Below are positions 18,799 to 28,649 of a stretch of 64,000 nucleotides of DNA, one piece after another. This DNA is from Saprospiraceae bacterium (lineage in GTDB: Bacteria > Bacteroidota > Bacteroidia > Chitinophagales > Saprospiraceae). The stretch is taken from the NCBI GenBank assembly GCA_026982695.1, contig JALSGS010000053.1, positions 62,001 to 126,000 on the forward strand, in the 5' to 3' direction. The notes beneath the pieces were generated by a model. That model was given only the letters and a program-made list of their open reading frames with translations. It was not told the DNA's origin and ran no database searches. How positions within the stretch are numbered: position 1 is the stretch's first letter; every line of letters starts with the position of its first letter. A program made the translations under genes and the position numbers.

Positions 18799-19470
18799 AT
18801 GCCACAAGTCCAGCATGTGCGTTTTAAAGTAGCGCGTACCGCACACTGCTATGTAATGGGCCCTACGGATGGCACTGCCACAGAGTTGTGGATAGCCTGC
18901 CATGGATATGGACAATTAGCTAAGCACTTCATCTGCCGTTTTGACGTCGTGCAGGACGACCATCGGCTCATCGTTGCACCTCAGGGCCTCTCCCTGTACT
19001 ACACCAAAGGGCTCAACAAACAGCCCGGCGCCAGTTGGATGACTCGCGAAAACCGACTCGACGAAATCGAGGACTACGCTACATGGCTACAAATTGTATA
19101 TGGCCATTTTGTAGGGCAGTGTGCGTCCTGCCCCCGAATCATCCTATTTGGCTTTTCACAAGGATGCGCCACCGTAATGCGTTGGATAGTGCGTTGCCGC
19201 CCACACTTCGACGTATTGATGCTATGGGCAGGCCTCACACCCGAAGACATTGACTATAAGCCCCTACATCCCTATTTTGCCGAAAGGCAATTGTGGCAAG
19301 CCTGGAGCCCACAAGACGAATTCTTGCCTACTGCACGACAACAGTGGCAACACCAATTCAACAGCATGCAAGGGCTCAATTTTACCTACTTTATTTACAA
19401 AGGAGGACACCGACTACCTCGGCATGCGCTTAAACAGTGGGAAAACAGCACACGGAACGTTGGCCCATAA
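18799..19470 (+). CDS. Phospholipase/carboxylesterase-like alpha/beta hydrolase
   Basis: The ATG at 18799 (MPQVQHVRFKVART) is preferred. The frame remains open upstream, but that stretch overlaps the divergent methyltransferase gene. Alpha/beta-hydrolase features include the oxyanion region ACHGYGQLAKHF, the nucleophile elbow GFSQGCATV around residue 125, and a late histidine in KGGHRLPRHAL. This matches the phospholipase/carboxylesterase (YpfH/YtpA-like esterase) family of ~220 residues. The substrate is unknown. The downstream neighbour lies on the opposite strand. Confidence 0.85.
   Translation: MPQVQHVRFKVARTAHCYVMGPTDGTATELWIACHGYGQLAKHFICRFDVVQDDHRLIVAPQGLSLYYTKGLNKQPGASWMTRENRLDEIEDYATWLQIVYGHFVGQCASCPRIILFGFSQGCATVMRWIVRCRPHFDVLMLWAGLTPEDIDYKPLHPYFAERQLWQAWSPQDEFLPTARQQWQHQFNSMQGLNFTYFIYKGGHRLPRHALKQWENSTRNVGP
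19276..19288 (-). repeat. Recurrent 13-mer copy 2
   Basis: An exact complement copy (TTTGCCGAAAGGC on the plus strand) lies inside the hydrolase gene, read there as the residues FAER. Confidence 0.8.
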
Positions 19471-19499
19471 GCTAGCAGTGCACTCAAAAAAATGGCAGC

Positions 19500-20009
19500 T
19501 TAATTTTCATCCTCTAACTCAGCCATTGTATCGACAAACTTCATCATAGCACTGTCCATCGCACTGAACAAACGCGACAATACAGATCGAAACTCCGTGG
19601 GCTTGGGTACAAAGAGCTCAGCCGATACCCACACATTATCTCCAACCACCTGCACTTTAGCCACTTTCGTAGAAGCATTAGCCACATTGCAGGCAAACAA
19701 TGCATACAAGCGCTCTTGATCACTTTCAATTTCCCATATATAGGGCAACATCAAGCCAAAAAACTGAGGATCATCAGGATGCACACTGATGAAGTAGGCG
19801 AGCTCTTCGCGCTCGAACTGCACATCACCATCCTCGTCCACAGAAGGCACATAGCCGGCGTCGCGCAAGCCCTCTACGTATATTTGTTGAAGTTGTTTTT
19901 TTACCTGGTCTAATTCTAGGGTATCATCTTGCGCCCAAACAGGTGATGCTGTCAAAAAGATGATGCCACTACAGGCCAATATAAGCCCACAACGCTCGAG
20001 TAGTTGCAT
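19500..20009 (-). CDS. Secreted YbjN-like small protein
   Basis: This 169-residue protein has a signal peptide (cleavage near PVWAQ). The mature part follows the pattern seen in YbjN / type III secretion chaperone-like domains: a central pair of strands (DVQFEREELAYFISVHPDD), a helix with NVANASTKVAKVQV, a strand VWVSAELFVPKP and a C-terminal helix. This assignment rests on the residue pattern only and is tentative. The function of such secreted YbjN-like proteins in Bacteroidota is not known. Confidence 0.6.
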   Translation of the reverse strand: MQLLERCGLILACSGIIFLTASPVWAQDDTLELDQVKKQLQQIYVEGLRDAGYVPSVDEDGDVQFEREELAYFISVHPDDPQFFGLMLPYIWEIESDQERLYALFACNVANASTKVAKVQVVGDNVWVSAELFVPKPTEFRSVLSRLFSAMDSAMMKFVDTMAELEDEN

Positions 20010-20283
20010 AAAAAGCCATTTTTAAAGTAAAAAGCTCTATACCTCTTCCCGCTCATTTATAGCCACTACATGCGGCAATGTGCCACACGCCATGCAAGTG
20101 GCTGACTTTTTGTCAGTAGATCCCGCCCTGGTTGCTGCCACTTTGCAATAAAGATAAAAATATTCAATTCAAAACGGCAGGAATGGCGTAAAAAGGCGGC
20201 TTGGCACATAGCTTGAGCATCACAAGTAGCTCACAAAGGCAAGATAGCAAAGAACAATTGAAAACTCAAAATAGGAAAAAGTT

Positions 20284-22197
20284 ATGAGTAAGATTATTGG
20301 TATAGACCTCGGTACGACCAACTCATGTGTGGCAGTCATGGAGGGCAACGAGCCCGTTGTGATTCCCAACGAGGAAGGTCGTCGTACTACTCCTTCGGTA
20401 GTAGCTTTTCTGGACAATGGTGAACGAAAGATAGGTGATCCAGCCAAACGCCAAGCGATCACTAACCCTACGCGTACGATCTTTTCGATCAAGCGCTTTA
20501 TGGGTCGGCGTTATTCTGAAGTAACGGATGAGATCAAGCGCGTACCTTACAAGGTAGTACGCGGCGAAAACGATACAGTACGCATCGATATTGATGGCCG
20601 CTTGTACACGCCCCAAGAGATTTCGGCTATGATTCTTCAAAAGATGAAGAAAATTGCCGAAGATTATTTGGGCCAAGAAGTGAAAGAGGCCGTAATCACC
20701 GTACCGGCATATTTCAACGACTCACAGCGACAAGCTACCAAAGAAGCCGGTGAAATTGCAGGCTTGAATGTACGTCGGATCATCAACGAGCCTACAGCGG
20801 CCGCATTGGCCTACGGTTTGGACAAACGAGGCAAAGAGATGACCATTGCCGTATACGACTTAGGCGGTGGTACTTTCGACATCTCGATTCTCGAGCTGGG
20901 CGAAGGCGTCTTCGAAGTAAAATCGACCAATGGCGATACCCACTTGGGTGGCGACGACTTCGACCAAAAACTAATCGATTACTTGGCCGACGAGTTCAAA
21001 AAAGAAGAAGGCGTCGATTTGCGCAAAGACCCAATGGCACTGCAGCGCCTGAAAGAAGCTGCTGAAAAAGCTAAGATCGAACTGTCTTCGTCGTCTGAAA
21101 CAGAAGTCAATTTGCCCTATATCACAGCTGTAGACGGCGTGCCCAAACACCTGGTGAAAAAGATCACGCGTTCGAAGTTCGAACAACTCATCGACGACTT
21201 GGTAGAGCGCACGCTTGAGCCTTGCCGCTTGGCACTCAAAGACGCCGGCCTGACAGTTAAAGACATCGACGAAGTAATCTTGGTAGGAGGCTCTACGCGT
21301 ATTCCACGCATCCAGCAAGCTGTAGAGCAGTTCTTTGGCAAGAAGCCCAACAAGAGCGTGAACCCCGACGAAGTAGTAGCTATTGGTGCAGCTATTCAAG
21401 GTGGTGTATTGAGCGGCGATGTACAAGATGTGCTATTGCTCGACGTCACACCGCTGTCGCTGGGTATCGAAACGCTGGGCGGCGTAATGGACATACTCAT
21501 CCCTGCCAATACGACTATCCCCGTGCGCAAGGCGAAAATCTATTCGACTGCTGCTGACAACCAGACCTCAGTTGAGATCCACGTATTGCAGGGTGAACGC
21601 CCAATGGCTAAAGACAACCGTACAGTAGCACGATTCATCCTCGACGGTATTCCGCCTGCACCGCGTGGTGTACCTCAAATCGAGGTAACGTTCGACATCG
21701 ATGCTAACGGTATCCTCAACGTATCGGCCAAAGACAAAGCCACAGGTAAAGAACAGAGTGTACGCGTAGAAGCTTCGACGGGCCTGAGCAAAGAAGAAAT
21801 CGAGCGCATGCGCCGCGAAGCAGAAGCCAATGCAGAGGCAGACCGTAAAGCACGCGAGCAGGCCGAAAAACTGGTAGCTGCTGACTCACTGATCTTCCAG
21901 ACGGAAAAACAACTCAAAGAGTTTGGTGACAAACTGCCATCGGAAAAGAAAGGCGCTATCGAATCGGCACTTAACGAGCTCAAAGAAGCACACAAGGCAG
22001 AAGACATCGAGCGCATCGACAAAGCCATGGCTGCACTCAACGCAGCTTGGCAAGCTGCCAGCCAAGAAATGTATCAAGCACAACAACAGGCAGGTAGCAC
22101 CACGAATGGCGATGGTGGCGCGCAAAGCGGTGCTTCGTCAAGCAGTGGCGCAGAAGATGTCACTGACGTAGAATACGAAGAAGTGGATGACAAGTAA
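20284..22197 (+). CDS. dnaK: Chaperone protein DnaK (Hsp70)
   Basis: The full-length 637-residue Hsp70 shows all three signatures: [16 protein letters not shown] at the N-terminus, [13 protein letters not shown] near 195 and [15 protein letters not shown] near 335. The substrate-binding domain follows, with the linker [12 protein letters not shown], and the protein ends in an acidic tail [13 protein letters not shown]. DnaK folds nascent and stress-damaged proteins with DnaJ and GrpE, neither of which is next to it here. A 274-base upstream region holds no gene. No CIRCE operator was recognised there, and no confident promoter either. A strong terminator follows at 22220-22256. Confidence 0.99.
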   Translation: MSKIIGIDLGTTNSCVAVMEGNEPVVIPNEEGRRTTPSVVAFLDNGERKIGDPAKRQAITNPTRTIFSIKRFMGRRYSEVTDEIKRVPYKVVRGENDTVRIDIDGRLYTPQEISAMILQKMKKIAEDYLGQEVKEAVITVPAYFNDSQRQATKEAGEIAGLNVRRIINEPTAAALAYGLDKRGKEMTIAVYDLGGGTFDISILELGEGVFEVKSTNGDTHLGGDDFDQKLIDYLADEFKKEEGVDLRKDPMALQRLKEAAEKAKIELSSSSETEVNLPYITAVDGVPKHLVKKITRSKFEQLIDDLVERTLEPCRLALKDAGLTVKDIDEVILVGGSTRIPRIQQAVEQFFGKKPNKSVNPDEVVAIGAAIQGGVLSGDVQDVLLLDVTPLSLGIETLGGVMDILIPANTTIPVRKAKIYSTAADNQTSVEIHVLQGERPMAKDNRTVARFILDGIPPAPRGVPQIEVTFDIDANGILNVSAKDKATGKEQSVRVEASTGLSKEEIERMRREAEANAEADRKAREQAEKLVAADSLIFQTEKQLKEFGDKLPSEKKGAIESALNELKEAHKAEDIERIDKAMAALNAAWQAASQEMYQAQQQAGSTTNGDGGAQSGASSSSGAEDVTDVEYEEVDDK

Positions 22198-22219
22198 TCC
22201 ATTTGAAATTTGACTTTAT

Positions 22220-22256
22220 GGCTCTGCCCCATCACATCGGGAGCAGAGCCTTTTTC
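22220..22256 (+). terminator. Intrinsic terminator of dnaK
   Basis: A perfect 8-base stem (GGCTCTGC at 22220-22227 with GCAGAGCC at 22243-22250) is followed by five T, 22 bases after the dnaK stop. Confidence 0.92.
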
Positions 22257-22443
22257 ATTTTTGGTGCTCGCCCCGTTTTGGGAAATTCTGCCTCGCTTCA
22301 AATACTACATTTCCCGCTCATCCAAAAAACAATACCTCTCAATCGGCAACGCTCAACAAAATTATTGAATAATTACAACCCGTGTTTCCCTCTTTCAGGA
22401 CTGGCTGGTTTTTTGTTTGACAGAAAAAAGAAACGAAATACTG

Positions 22444-23346
22444 ATGTCACAACTTACCAGCACATGGATCGGCGTACGCTTGGCGCGCAGCAGACTCGAT
22501 CAGAATTTTTTAGTCAAGTCTGTGTTGCCCATGTTTAATGCCGTAGTGACTTCTGGCATTGCCGAATGGCCCTATTACTCAAGCCAGCAACACCCATCTA
22601 ACCTACACATATGGCTATATCTCAACGACATGCAATCGTTTTCCATCCTCCGGCCAGCTATAGAAGAGCATTTCGAAGCTTGGCTGGACTGTTCCCTATC
22701 TACACCCAAATTATCACTTCAATATAAGCAATGTCCGCACCTGGGGAATTACCCCGAAGCACTTATGCCTGTCATGATCAAACTGTACCATCTGATTTCC
22801 ATTACTTGCCTGCAACAGATGCATTACAAGCGCTATGAATGGACTACTGAGTACAGCATGCACACTGCTGTAGTCCTCAGTCTGCTAATAGTCAAAAATA
22901 CCACAACTTTAGATACCGAAGCCATATGCATGCTCGAACAGTTTTACAAGGCCAGTGCTAGCCAGCTTATTGCTGAATGGCCCCAACTAACGCGCATGCA
23001 ACAAATAGAAGCCCTTGAACGTGAGCGAGCCCGATATTGCACGACTAATCCTACACTGTGGGCCGTCCTCCGGCAATTGAGTGTCAAGTTGTGGAATCAG
23101 CGCCAGATACACCATGAGTCACCTGCCATCCAGCGCTTTGCCAATCTCTGTGAAGTATTGGGCACGCAACTAAAGCAACAGCTACAAGCCGCACACATAC
23201 CCCGTGCCACCCATCAGAACTGGCGCATGATCCACCAGCTACTCGAGCAAGTGCACAACAACTTGCTCCACGGTGCACGTCACGCTACCATGAGCTATGC
23301 CCTTTTGCCACAAGCCATTCAGCAAGCCACTTCACAATTGAGCTGA
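22444..23346 (+). CDS. Orphan protein resembling lantibiotic dehydratase C-terminal domain
   Basis: The start is the ATG at 22444 (MSQLTSTW); a TTG nine codons upstream is possible. The 300-residue protein follows the layout of the standalone thiopeptide-type bacteriocin biosynthesis / lantibiotic dehydratase C-terminal (glutamate-elimination) domain. It has an opening TW-x-x-V-R-L segment, then a WPYY-x6-HPSNLHIWLYLND block matching the family's F-F-I-R-Y-x6-HLRLRF motif. A helix with LRPAIEEHFEAWL follows, and the C-terminal LLEQVHNNLLHGARHATMSY resembles the family's HMxxNRL-x-H-E-x-Y-x-x-Y-L ending. The key arginines of the HLRLR motif are replaced (HIWLYL), so catalytic activity is doubtful. 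No precursor peptide, N-terminal dehydratase or cyclase is nearby. The assignment rests on pattern recognition and is uncertain. The gap to folD is 66 bases, so co-transcription is possible. Confidence 0.5.
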   Translation: MSQLTSTWIGVRLARSRLDQNFLVKSVLPMFNAVVTSGIAEWPYYSSQQHPSNLHIWLYLNDMQSFSILRPAIEEHFEAWLDCSLSTPKLSLQYKQCPHLGNYPEALMPVMIKLYHLISITCLQQMHYKRYEWTTEYSMHTAVVLSLLIVKNTTTLDTEAICMLEQFYKASASQLIAEWPQLTRMQQIEALERERARYCTTNPTLWAVLRQLSVKLWNQRQIHHESPAIQRFANLCEVLGTQLKQQLQAAHIPRATHQNWRMIHQLLEQVHNNLLHGARHATMSYALLPQAIQQATSQLS

Positions 23347-23412
23347 TTTTTTGCACTTCCAAAGTGCGACTCAAGGCCTAAATTGGCGGCTCACAGGTAA
23401 AAGCAAAAAGCC

Positions 23413-24297
23413 ATGCCCCAAATATTAGACGGAAAGGCCCTTGCCAAAATCATTAAAGGCGAACTTGCTGCCCAAGTCGCATCAATGAAAGCTGCAGGTC
23501 AACGTCCTCCACATCTGGCAGCCGTTTTAGTAGGCGACGATCCTGCCAGCCAGGTATATGTGCGTAACAAGGTACGCGCCTGTGAGGAAGTAGGTTTTGA
23601 CTCCACACTCATTCGAAAACCCGCACAAATTGAACAGGCAGAGCTGTTAGCGACCATACAGGAGCTCAACGCAGACCCTCTCATCGACGGCTTTATCGTC
23701 CAGTTACCGATCCCAAAGCACCTAGATGAAGAAGCAGTCACTCTAGCGATCGACCCGCGAAAAGACGTAGATGGGTTCCACCCAGTCAATTTTGGCCGTA
23801 TGGCACAAGGGCTGCCCGCCTATCTGCCTGCCACTCCACTAGGTATCCTAGAGATGTTGCGCCGATACGAAATTGCCACTGAAGGTGCTCATGCCATAGT
23901 GGTAGGCCGCAGTCATATTGTAGGTACGCCTATGGCTCTGCTTTTGTCGCGCAAAGCATACCCTGGCAACTGTACTGTCACCTTGTGCCATAGCCGTACA
24001 CGCGATATTGCCGCTGAGCTCCGCCGTGCAGATATCGTAGTGGCCGCCATTGGCAAAGCTGAGTTCATCACTGGCGATATGATCAAAGAAGGCGCCGTGG
24101 TGATCGATGTGGGCATTAACCGCGTGGAAGACCCTTTGGCTCGTAAAGGCTATCGCCTCAAGGGCGACGTCCATTTCGAAACTGTAGCGCCCAAAGCCAG
24201 CTATATTACTCCTGTGCCTGGAGGAGTAGGCCCTATGACGGTCACCTCATTATTGCTCAATACGCTGAAAGCAGCTCGAAAAGAAATTTATGACTGA
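23413..24297 (+). CDS. folD: Bifunctional methylenetetrahydrofolate dehydrogenase/cyclohydrolase FolD
   Basis: This 294-residue protein is typical in length. It catalyses NADP-dependent oxidation of 5,10-methylene-THF and hydrolysis to 10-formyl-THF, supplying one-carbon units for purines and formyl-Met. The active-site segment SQVYVRNKVRACEEVG contains Tyr49 and catalytic Lys53. Also visible are FIVQLPIPKHLD, PRKDVDGFHPVN, the nucleotide-binding VVGRSHIVGTPMALLL, and the C-terminal signature PVPGGVGPMTVTSLL. The gene ends 32 bases from the convergent NmrA-like gene. Confidence 0.98.
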   Translation: MPQILDGKALAKIIKGELAAQVASMKAAGQRPPHLAAVLVGDDPASQVYVRNKVRACEEVGFDSTLIRKPAQIEQAELLATIQELNADPLIDGFIVQLPIPKHLDEEAVTLAIDPRKDVDGFHPVNFGRMAQGLPAYLPATPLGILEMLRRYEIATEGAHAIVVGRSHIVGTPMALLLSRKAYPGNCTVTLCHSRTRDIAAELRRADIVVAAIGKAEFITGDMIKEGAVVIDVGINRVEDPLARKGYRLKGDVHFETVAPKASYITPVPGGVGPMTVTSLLLNTLKAARKEIYD

Positions 24298-24329
24298 GAT
24301 CGCTACAGTACATTTCCGAGGTTCGCATG

Positions 24330-25202
24330 CTAACGCCAAGCATCTCGATGGTCTCTGGCAAATTCCCTAAAGCTCTTGGGAGGTCGCCCCAACACTTGAG
24401 CTACTTCTTGAGTGACGCGCGCTTCTTTGCCACTGCGCACCAATCGAAATAGATCTACAGTAGCAGCAGCAGTTCCCGGATCCCAGCCGTATTCTTCCAC
24501 CATCAACCGCTGAAATTCATCATCCTCTAAAGATATATGATTGACTAAAGTACCTGTAGCTACACTAATGAGGCGTGCTACTGTGTCATAATTAATAGCT
24601 TCAGGCCCTGTAAGTGTCAGGACATGATGGTCCCATTTGCCATCAAAGGTGGCCGCAGCCACGCATACCACGTCACGCACATCGATCATAGCCGTTTGGG
24701 CAGTGCCTGCAGGAGTATAAAACCTACCCTCGGTACGGATCATAGCTCCCAGCCAATTCACCATGTTTTGCATAAACCAGCTAGGCCGCAGAATTGTCCA
24801 CTTACAAGGGAGTGTACGTACGTACTCCTCTATTTCATACAGCAAGCTACCTGGCACATCACCGGTAGTGGCACCACTGAGCATAGTCACGTGCTCTATA
24901 TCCTTGCTCAAGGCCAAATCGAGCAGGGATTTTGCAGGATCAGGCCCTAAAGATTTTGGTGGAGCTATCAAATACAGTGCTTGTACACCTTTTAATACCT
25001 GTTCCCAAGTATGAGGGCAGCAATAGTCGAATGTGCGCATGGTAAAGGCATCGAGCGGGATGCCTGCTTTGGCAAACTGGCTAGCTGCCGCATCGGGATT
25101 GCGCACAGCCGCAATGGCTTGTCGACCTGCTTTCGACAAGTGGCGCACCAATTCTGTGCCTGTTTTCCCAGTAGCACCCAAAACAAGTATGCGATGAGCC
25201 AT
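24330..25202 (-). CDS. NmrA-like NAD(P)-binding Rossmann protein
   Basis: The start is at the ATG 25202 (MAHRILVLGATGKTGTELV), which places the Rossmann motif GATGKTG at the very N-terminus as expected. The 290-residue protein belongs to the atypical SDR / NmrA-like group (quinone oxidoreductase 2 or azoreductase-like). It has AAVRNPDAA after the second strand, LYLIAPPKSLGP, LSGATTGDVPG, and the segment CKWTILRPSWFMQN typical of this family. It may act as a redox sensor or NAD(P)H-dependent reductase. No partner gene indicates its substrate. Confidence 0.85.
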   Translation of the reverse strand: MAHRILVLGATGKTGTELVRHLSKAGRQAIAAVRNPDAAASQFAKAGIPLDAFTMRTFDYCCPHTWEQVLKGVQALYLIAPPKSLGPDPAKSLLDLALSKDIEHVTMLSGATTGDVPGSLLYEIEEYVRTLPCKWTILRPSWFMQNMVNWLGAMIRTEGRFYTPAGTAQTAMIDVRDVVCVAAATFDGKWDHHVLTLTGPEAINYDTVARLISVATGTLVNHISLEDDEFQRLMVEEYGWDPGTAAATVDLFRLVRSGKEARVTQEVAQVLGRPPKSFREFARDHRDAWR

Positions 25203-25295
25203 GGCAAATAAAATTTTTGCCGGCAAAGTTAAAAAGGCACCAATGTTTTGGTGCCTCAGCCTCTATCAATAGCACATTATTTAGCGCCACACTAG

Positions 25296-27623
25296 CTATT
25301 TGCGCGCATAGGCGGCAAACCACGAACACTCTTTGATGGCCTGCTGATAAAATTTCGTATCAGCATAATGCGATTTGAGCAATTGGAAATGAGTAGTATA
25401 CTCTTCGGGCAATACCGGAATGCAATTGGCACATGGTGGAGGTTGATAATCTGTACTGGTAAAGTACATATTGCGCTCACAGCGCGCAGCCATAAACGCC
25501 GCTTTGGCTTGCGACTCGCGGCTACGTGCTTGCAATCGAGCTTTTTCAAAATAGGCCAATGCACGTGTGCAATCGGTGTATTCGCGATTGAACACCCCTT
25601 TGCGACCAGGGACGGGAAAAAGCTGCGTTTGCCAAAGCCGACGCCAACTTGCACCCGATCTATAGTAATCGAGCGCTCGCCAAGCTTGGCCGAAATAAGT
25701 CATATTGTACCAAGCCACACCCAATTGAAAATATTGGCGTGCATTGCGCTCAGGGGTAGCCCGTATTTCAAAGTTCAAGTCCATCAGTGCTTGAATGAGC
25801 TCACCCCTGTTGTACATATTGGTAGAATCCAATGATAGAGGCACATTCACGCGTTCCTTAAAGCTAACTACAAAGGGCTCTACCTGCAGCAATGCATCCC
25901 ATTCACTACGCGGTATTTCCTGATACACTTGCCAAGCTGCTTCGAGCTGGTTTTGCTGTAGGTATAGCGTGGCCTTCATGTCGAGCATAGCCGTTTCTAG
26001 GCTACGCCCATCAGCATCGCTAGTCAGCCAGCGCACAAAGCGCGAACGCGGATTGCGCGCTGCATTCAAAATATCTTCTACCAATTCCATTTTTGGGTCG
26101 TAACGCAGGTCACGCCATGGGTGGTGACACAAAAATGCCAGCCCTGGATGCCCTTCGCGCTGATATAGCCACGCCATTTTATCGGCGATGAAGTCGGCAA
26201 AGTCGGGATACTTGCGGTAAATCGGATCAGTGCGGACAAATTGGAAAATTTCATTTTCAATTTCAGGAGTTAGTTCCACGATTGAGCTAATGCGCAAAGC
26301 CCATTGCATTGCCTGGATTTGTTCGGATAGCTGGGGTTGCGACAGCTTTGGAGCCACCTGTTCAAAGGTCTTCGCAGCAGCATAATAATCTCCCCGAAGC
26401 AATTGCAAATATCCCACAGCCATATGCCAAAAAGATAGATGAGGCACGTACCCGTCTTTGAGTACCTGCCGGACGAATTGCTCTAACTCGATGGCATATG
26501 CGCCAGCCTGATCTCGCGGAATGTCATAACGGCGCTTGTTCTGCTCAGCCTGGTCGTTGAAGGCAAGTCCTAGTAGGTCGCGTTCCAGCTCGCGCAATTC
26601 TTTTGCCAAGAGCATTTCGAGATAAGGTCCTTGTGGCCACAACGTATAGATCTGTTTCATTTCCTCCAGTGCTCGGCTGTCAGGTGTGCTTCCGCGAATG
26701 GCATAGAGGGTAGCGCGCTCGCGATCGTCTTGGCAAAGCGCATAGCACTGCTGCCACTCTTCATCAGTACGTATGTCAAAGCTGCGATAAGCCGATTCTC
26801 TCCGGCTGGGGCAATTGAGGAAAATGCGCGCAAAGAGATAGGATGCCAGTACGCGCTGGCCCAGCGCACGTAGGGCACCAGCCTTGTGCCCCAAGATCCA
26901 CCACGGTAATAGGCTGGTGTGCAGACGCGCTCTATCGGGGTCAATCTTAGGCATGAGATAGTCGTACAAGTCGAGCACCCGTTGATATTGCCCTGCATAG
27001 TGCGCCAAACGCACAATCTGATAGGCATAGCGTAAGCGCATATAGTCCGATCGAGTTTTCAAGAAGGCTTTACGCCCTTCAGCGATTAATGCCAACATAG
27101 CGACTGTATCGCGTCGAGGCACCGACCAGGGATTGAGGGCAACGACATGGGGCTCACATTTTTTGGCGAAAGCCAAATAGTCGATCGTCTCGACACATCG
27201 CTGTGCATATAAAAACTCGGCAAAGGAATTGCCCTGTAAACGCAGGGGCACAGGCAGCTTGCGGCTCGTAGTGGCCGACTGCAACATCTGTATGTCGGTC
27301 AGCGGGGCTTTGTACACGAGAAAATACACGTCCTCGGGCTCAGCCTCTCGGCATACTCGCTCGGTCCATTCCCGTACATTGTATTGCGTTTTGCGCGCTT
27401 CGACCGATTGGTAGTACTTATACGCGTCGTCGATACCTAGATAAAAGGGCAAAAAAGCCCGCTCTTGCACCCACACCTCGGGTTCAAAGAAAGAATAGCC
27501 TGAAAACCCATTGTCGAATGGGCCACAGTTGGTCAACAACTGGGGAGGGAGCCATATCAACAATGTAGCTGCCAGCACACCTTTAACGAGCTGTCGTCTC
27601 CAATATCTGATACAGTTGATCAT
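25296..27623 (-). CDS. Large TPR-like protein of unknown function, probable lipoprotein
   Basis: Starting at the ATG 27623 (MINCIRYWRRQLVKG), the product is 775 residues. It has a hydrophobic N-terminal segment and a cysteine in LLTNCGPFDNGF, consistent with a lipoprotein-type or simple signal. The rest is helical with repeated pairs that look like degenerate tetratricopeptide units (for example YLQLLRGDYYAAAKTFEQVA and TLYLQQNQLEAAWQVYQEI). The CGPF-x3-GYSFF-x-PE opening recurs in large Bacteroidota proteins of unknown function. The start lies inside the 3' end of the upstream gene (41-base overlap), implying translational coupling and a joint role. Confidence 0.75.
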   Translation of the reverse strand: MINCIRYWRRQLVKGVLAATLLIWLPPQLLTNCGPFDNGFSGYSFFEPEVWVQERAFLPFYLGIDDAYKYYQSVEARKTQYNVREWTERVCREAEPEDVYFLVYKAPLTDIQMLQSATTSRKLPVPLRLQGNSFAEFLYAQRCVETIDYLAFAKKCEPHVVALNPWSVPRRDTVAMLALIAEGRKAFLKTRSDYMRLRYAYQIVRLAHYAGQYQRVLDLYDYLMPKIDPDRARLHTSLLPWWILGHKAGALRALGQRVLASYLFARIFLNCPSRRESAYRSFDIRTDEEWQQCYALCQDDRERATLYAIRGSTPDSRALEEMKQIYTLWPQGPYLEMLLAKELRELERDLLGLAFNDQAEQNKRRYDIPRDQAGAYAIELEQFVRQVLKDGYVPHLSFWHMAVGYLQLLRGDYYAAAKTFEQVAPKLSQPQLSEQIQAMQWALRISSIVELTPEIENEIFQFVRTDPIYRKYPDFADFIADKMAWLYQREGHPGLAFLCHHPWRDLRYDPKMELVEDILNAARNPRSRFVRWLTSDADGRSLETAMLDMKATLYLQQNQLEAAWQVYQEIPRSEWDALLQVEPFVVSFKERVNVPLSLDSTNMYNRGELIQALMDLNFEIRATPERNARQYFQLGVAWYNMTYFGQAWRALDYYRSGASWRRLWQTQLFPVPGRKGVFNREYTDCTRALAYFEKARLQARSRESQAKAAFMAARCERNMYFTSTDYQPPPCANCIPVLPEEYTTHFQLLKSHYADTKFYQQAIKECSWFAAYARK

Positions 27624-28620
27624 GAGTCCACAATTGAGGTACGGTAGTATCGAAGTGGTAAAAAGCCACTCGTGTCGGTGTACGTGCAAGGGCATCTGCC
27701 AAAATAGCTGCTGCCTGCTGCAAGGTATCGAAAGGAACGCGCTCGAGGCGAATGGAATCGCCTGAATACAAATAGTAGCCTTTGAGCCAAGTAGCGCGCC
27801 TCACGGAAAAGTGCAGCTTGTCGGAAGAGGCAAATCGCGACGAGTCGGCCAAGTCTTGTGCTGACAACGGGCTAATGAGCCGAATAAAGCGACCTTCGCG
27901 CCACAACACGCCCCAACTAAACAAAGGCCACACTACATCGAGCGGCAGGGGATAGGTATCAAAGCCGTACAAGTATTGTTTGAGCACCTCTGTTTGCAAT
28001 ATCGCATTGCGCACACCACGGCGCCGTACGTCGCCCGTATGGTACACCATGAGCATGCCTTTATCGACAGGGGGCACACCTGTACGCGCTGCCCATTTCA
28101 CTTGATGCAACCGGATGGTGGCACTCAACACGATATGAGGAGATAGAATTTGCTGAAAGGCAGAAAGCAACTTAAAATACTTGGCCCGCAGCGAAGGCGT
28201 CCAATCACAATCGAGTTGCACCTCTGCCAACTGCACGCCAGCCGCTTGAGCCATCGTATCCAACAAGCGATACATGCGGCTAGCCAAAGTGGCGAGTGTG
28301 TGTTGCGGTACTACCTCCAAAGCACGCGTAGTGATAAATACCACTGCGGCAAGGGTATCGGGCAAAGGAGCCGTCCAACTCAACTGCGAGATGGGCTCCA
28401 CATCACGCCCATCGGCTGAGAGGTCAAGGTCGAAAAAGCGCACATACCACCACGTAGGTCCCAAACCCTCAGCCCAGGTGCGCATGGCCTCATTGGGCGC
28501 CCATTGGCCTTGCCAGTGGTAAAGCGCCAAACGGGGTTGTACATCGGACTGGCAGCCATAAAAGGCCACACTGCTTAAACCCAGCCACACCGCAAATGTT
28601 ACCTTTGCAATTAGATGCAT
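27583..28620 (-). CDS. Lipoprotein resembling DUF3142 TIM-barrel proteins
   Basis: The ATG at 28620 gives a lipoprotein-type signal (MHLIAKVTFAVWLGL, lipobox-like SVAFYGC). The 345-residue body has recognisable stretches: LALYHWQGQW, VVFITTRALE, VQLDCDWTPSLRAKYF, LSATIRLHQVKW, GMLMVYHTGD and TYPLPLDVVWPLFSW. These resemble a DUF3142-type glycoside-hydrolase-like barrel, but I cannot confirm the family or an active site. The DCDW aspartates would be candidates. Its 3' end overlaps the downstream TPR-like gene by 41 bases, so the pair is probably one functional unit at the cell envelope. It diverges from nfu. Confidence 0.65.
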   Translation of the reverse strand: MHLIAKVTFAVWLGLSSVAFYGCQSDVQPRLALYHWQGQWAPNEAMRTWAEGLGPTWWYVRFFDLDLSADGRDVEPISQLSWTAPLPDTLAAVVFITTRALEVVPQHTLATLASRMYRLLDTMAQAAGVQLAEVQLDCDWTPSLRAKYFKLLSAFQQILSPHIVLSATIRLHQVKWAARTGVPPVDKGMLMVYHTGDVRRRGVRNAILQTEVLKQYLYGFDTYPLPLDVVWPLFSWGVLWREGRFIRLISPLSAQDLADSSRFASSDKLHFSVRRATWLKGYYLYSGDSIRLERVPFDTLQQAAAILADALARTPTRVAFYHFDTTVPQLWTHDQLYQILETTAR

Positions 28621-28649
28621 TTTTAGACTGATTAAATACTCGCACAAAT

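Noticed and set aside
20010-20283. CIRCE-type heat-shock operator upstream of dnaK
   Set aside because: No GCACTC-N9-GAGTGC pattern is present; only a short CTGAC-TTTTT-GTCAG palindrome was seen at about 20103-20117.
20323-22125. Several 80-150 codon frames antisense to dnaK
   Set aside because: They mirror the codon bias of dnaK and have no homology pattern or ribosome-binding context.
23353-23367. Small hairpin GCACTTccaAAGTGC before folD
   Set aside because: The stem is only six pairs with a three-base loop and no T-run, too weak to call a terminator.
23848-24174. Antisense frame in folD
   Set aside because: It is a shadow of the strongly conserved folD frame.
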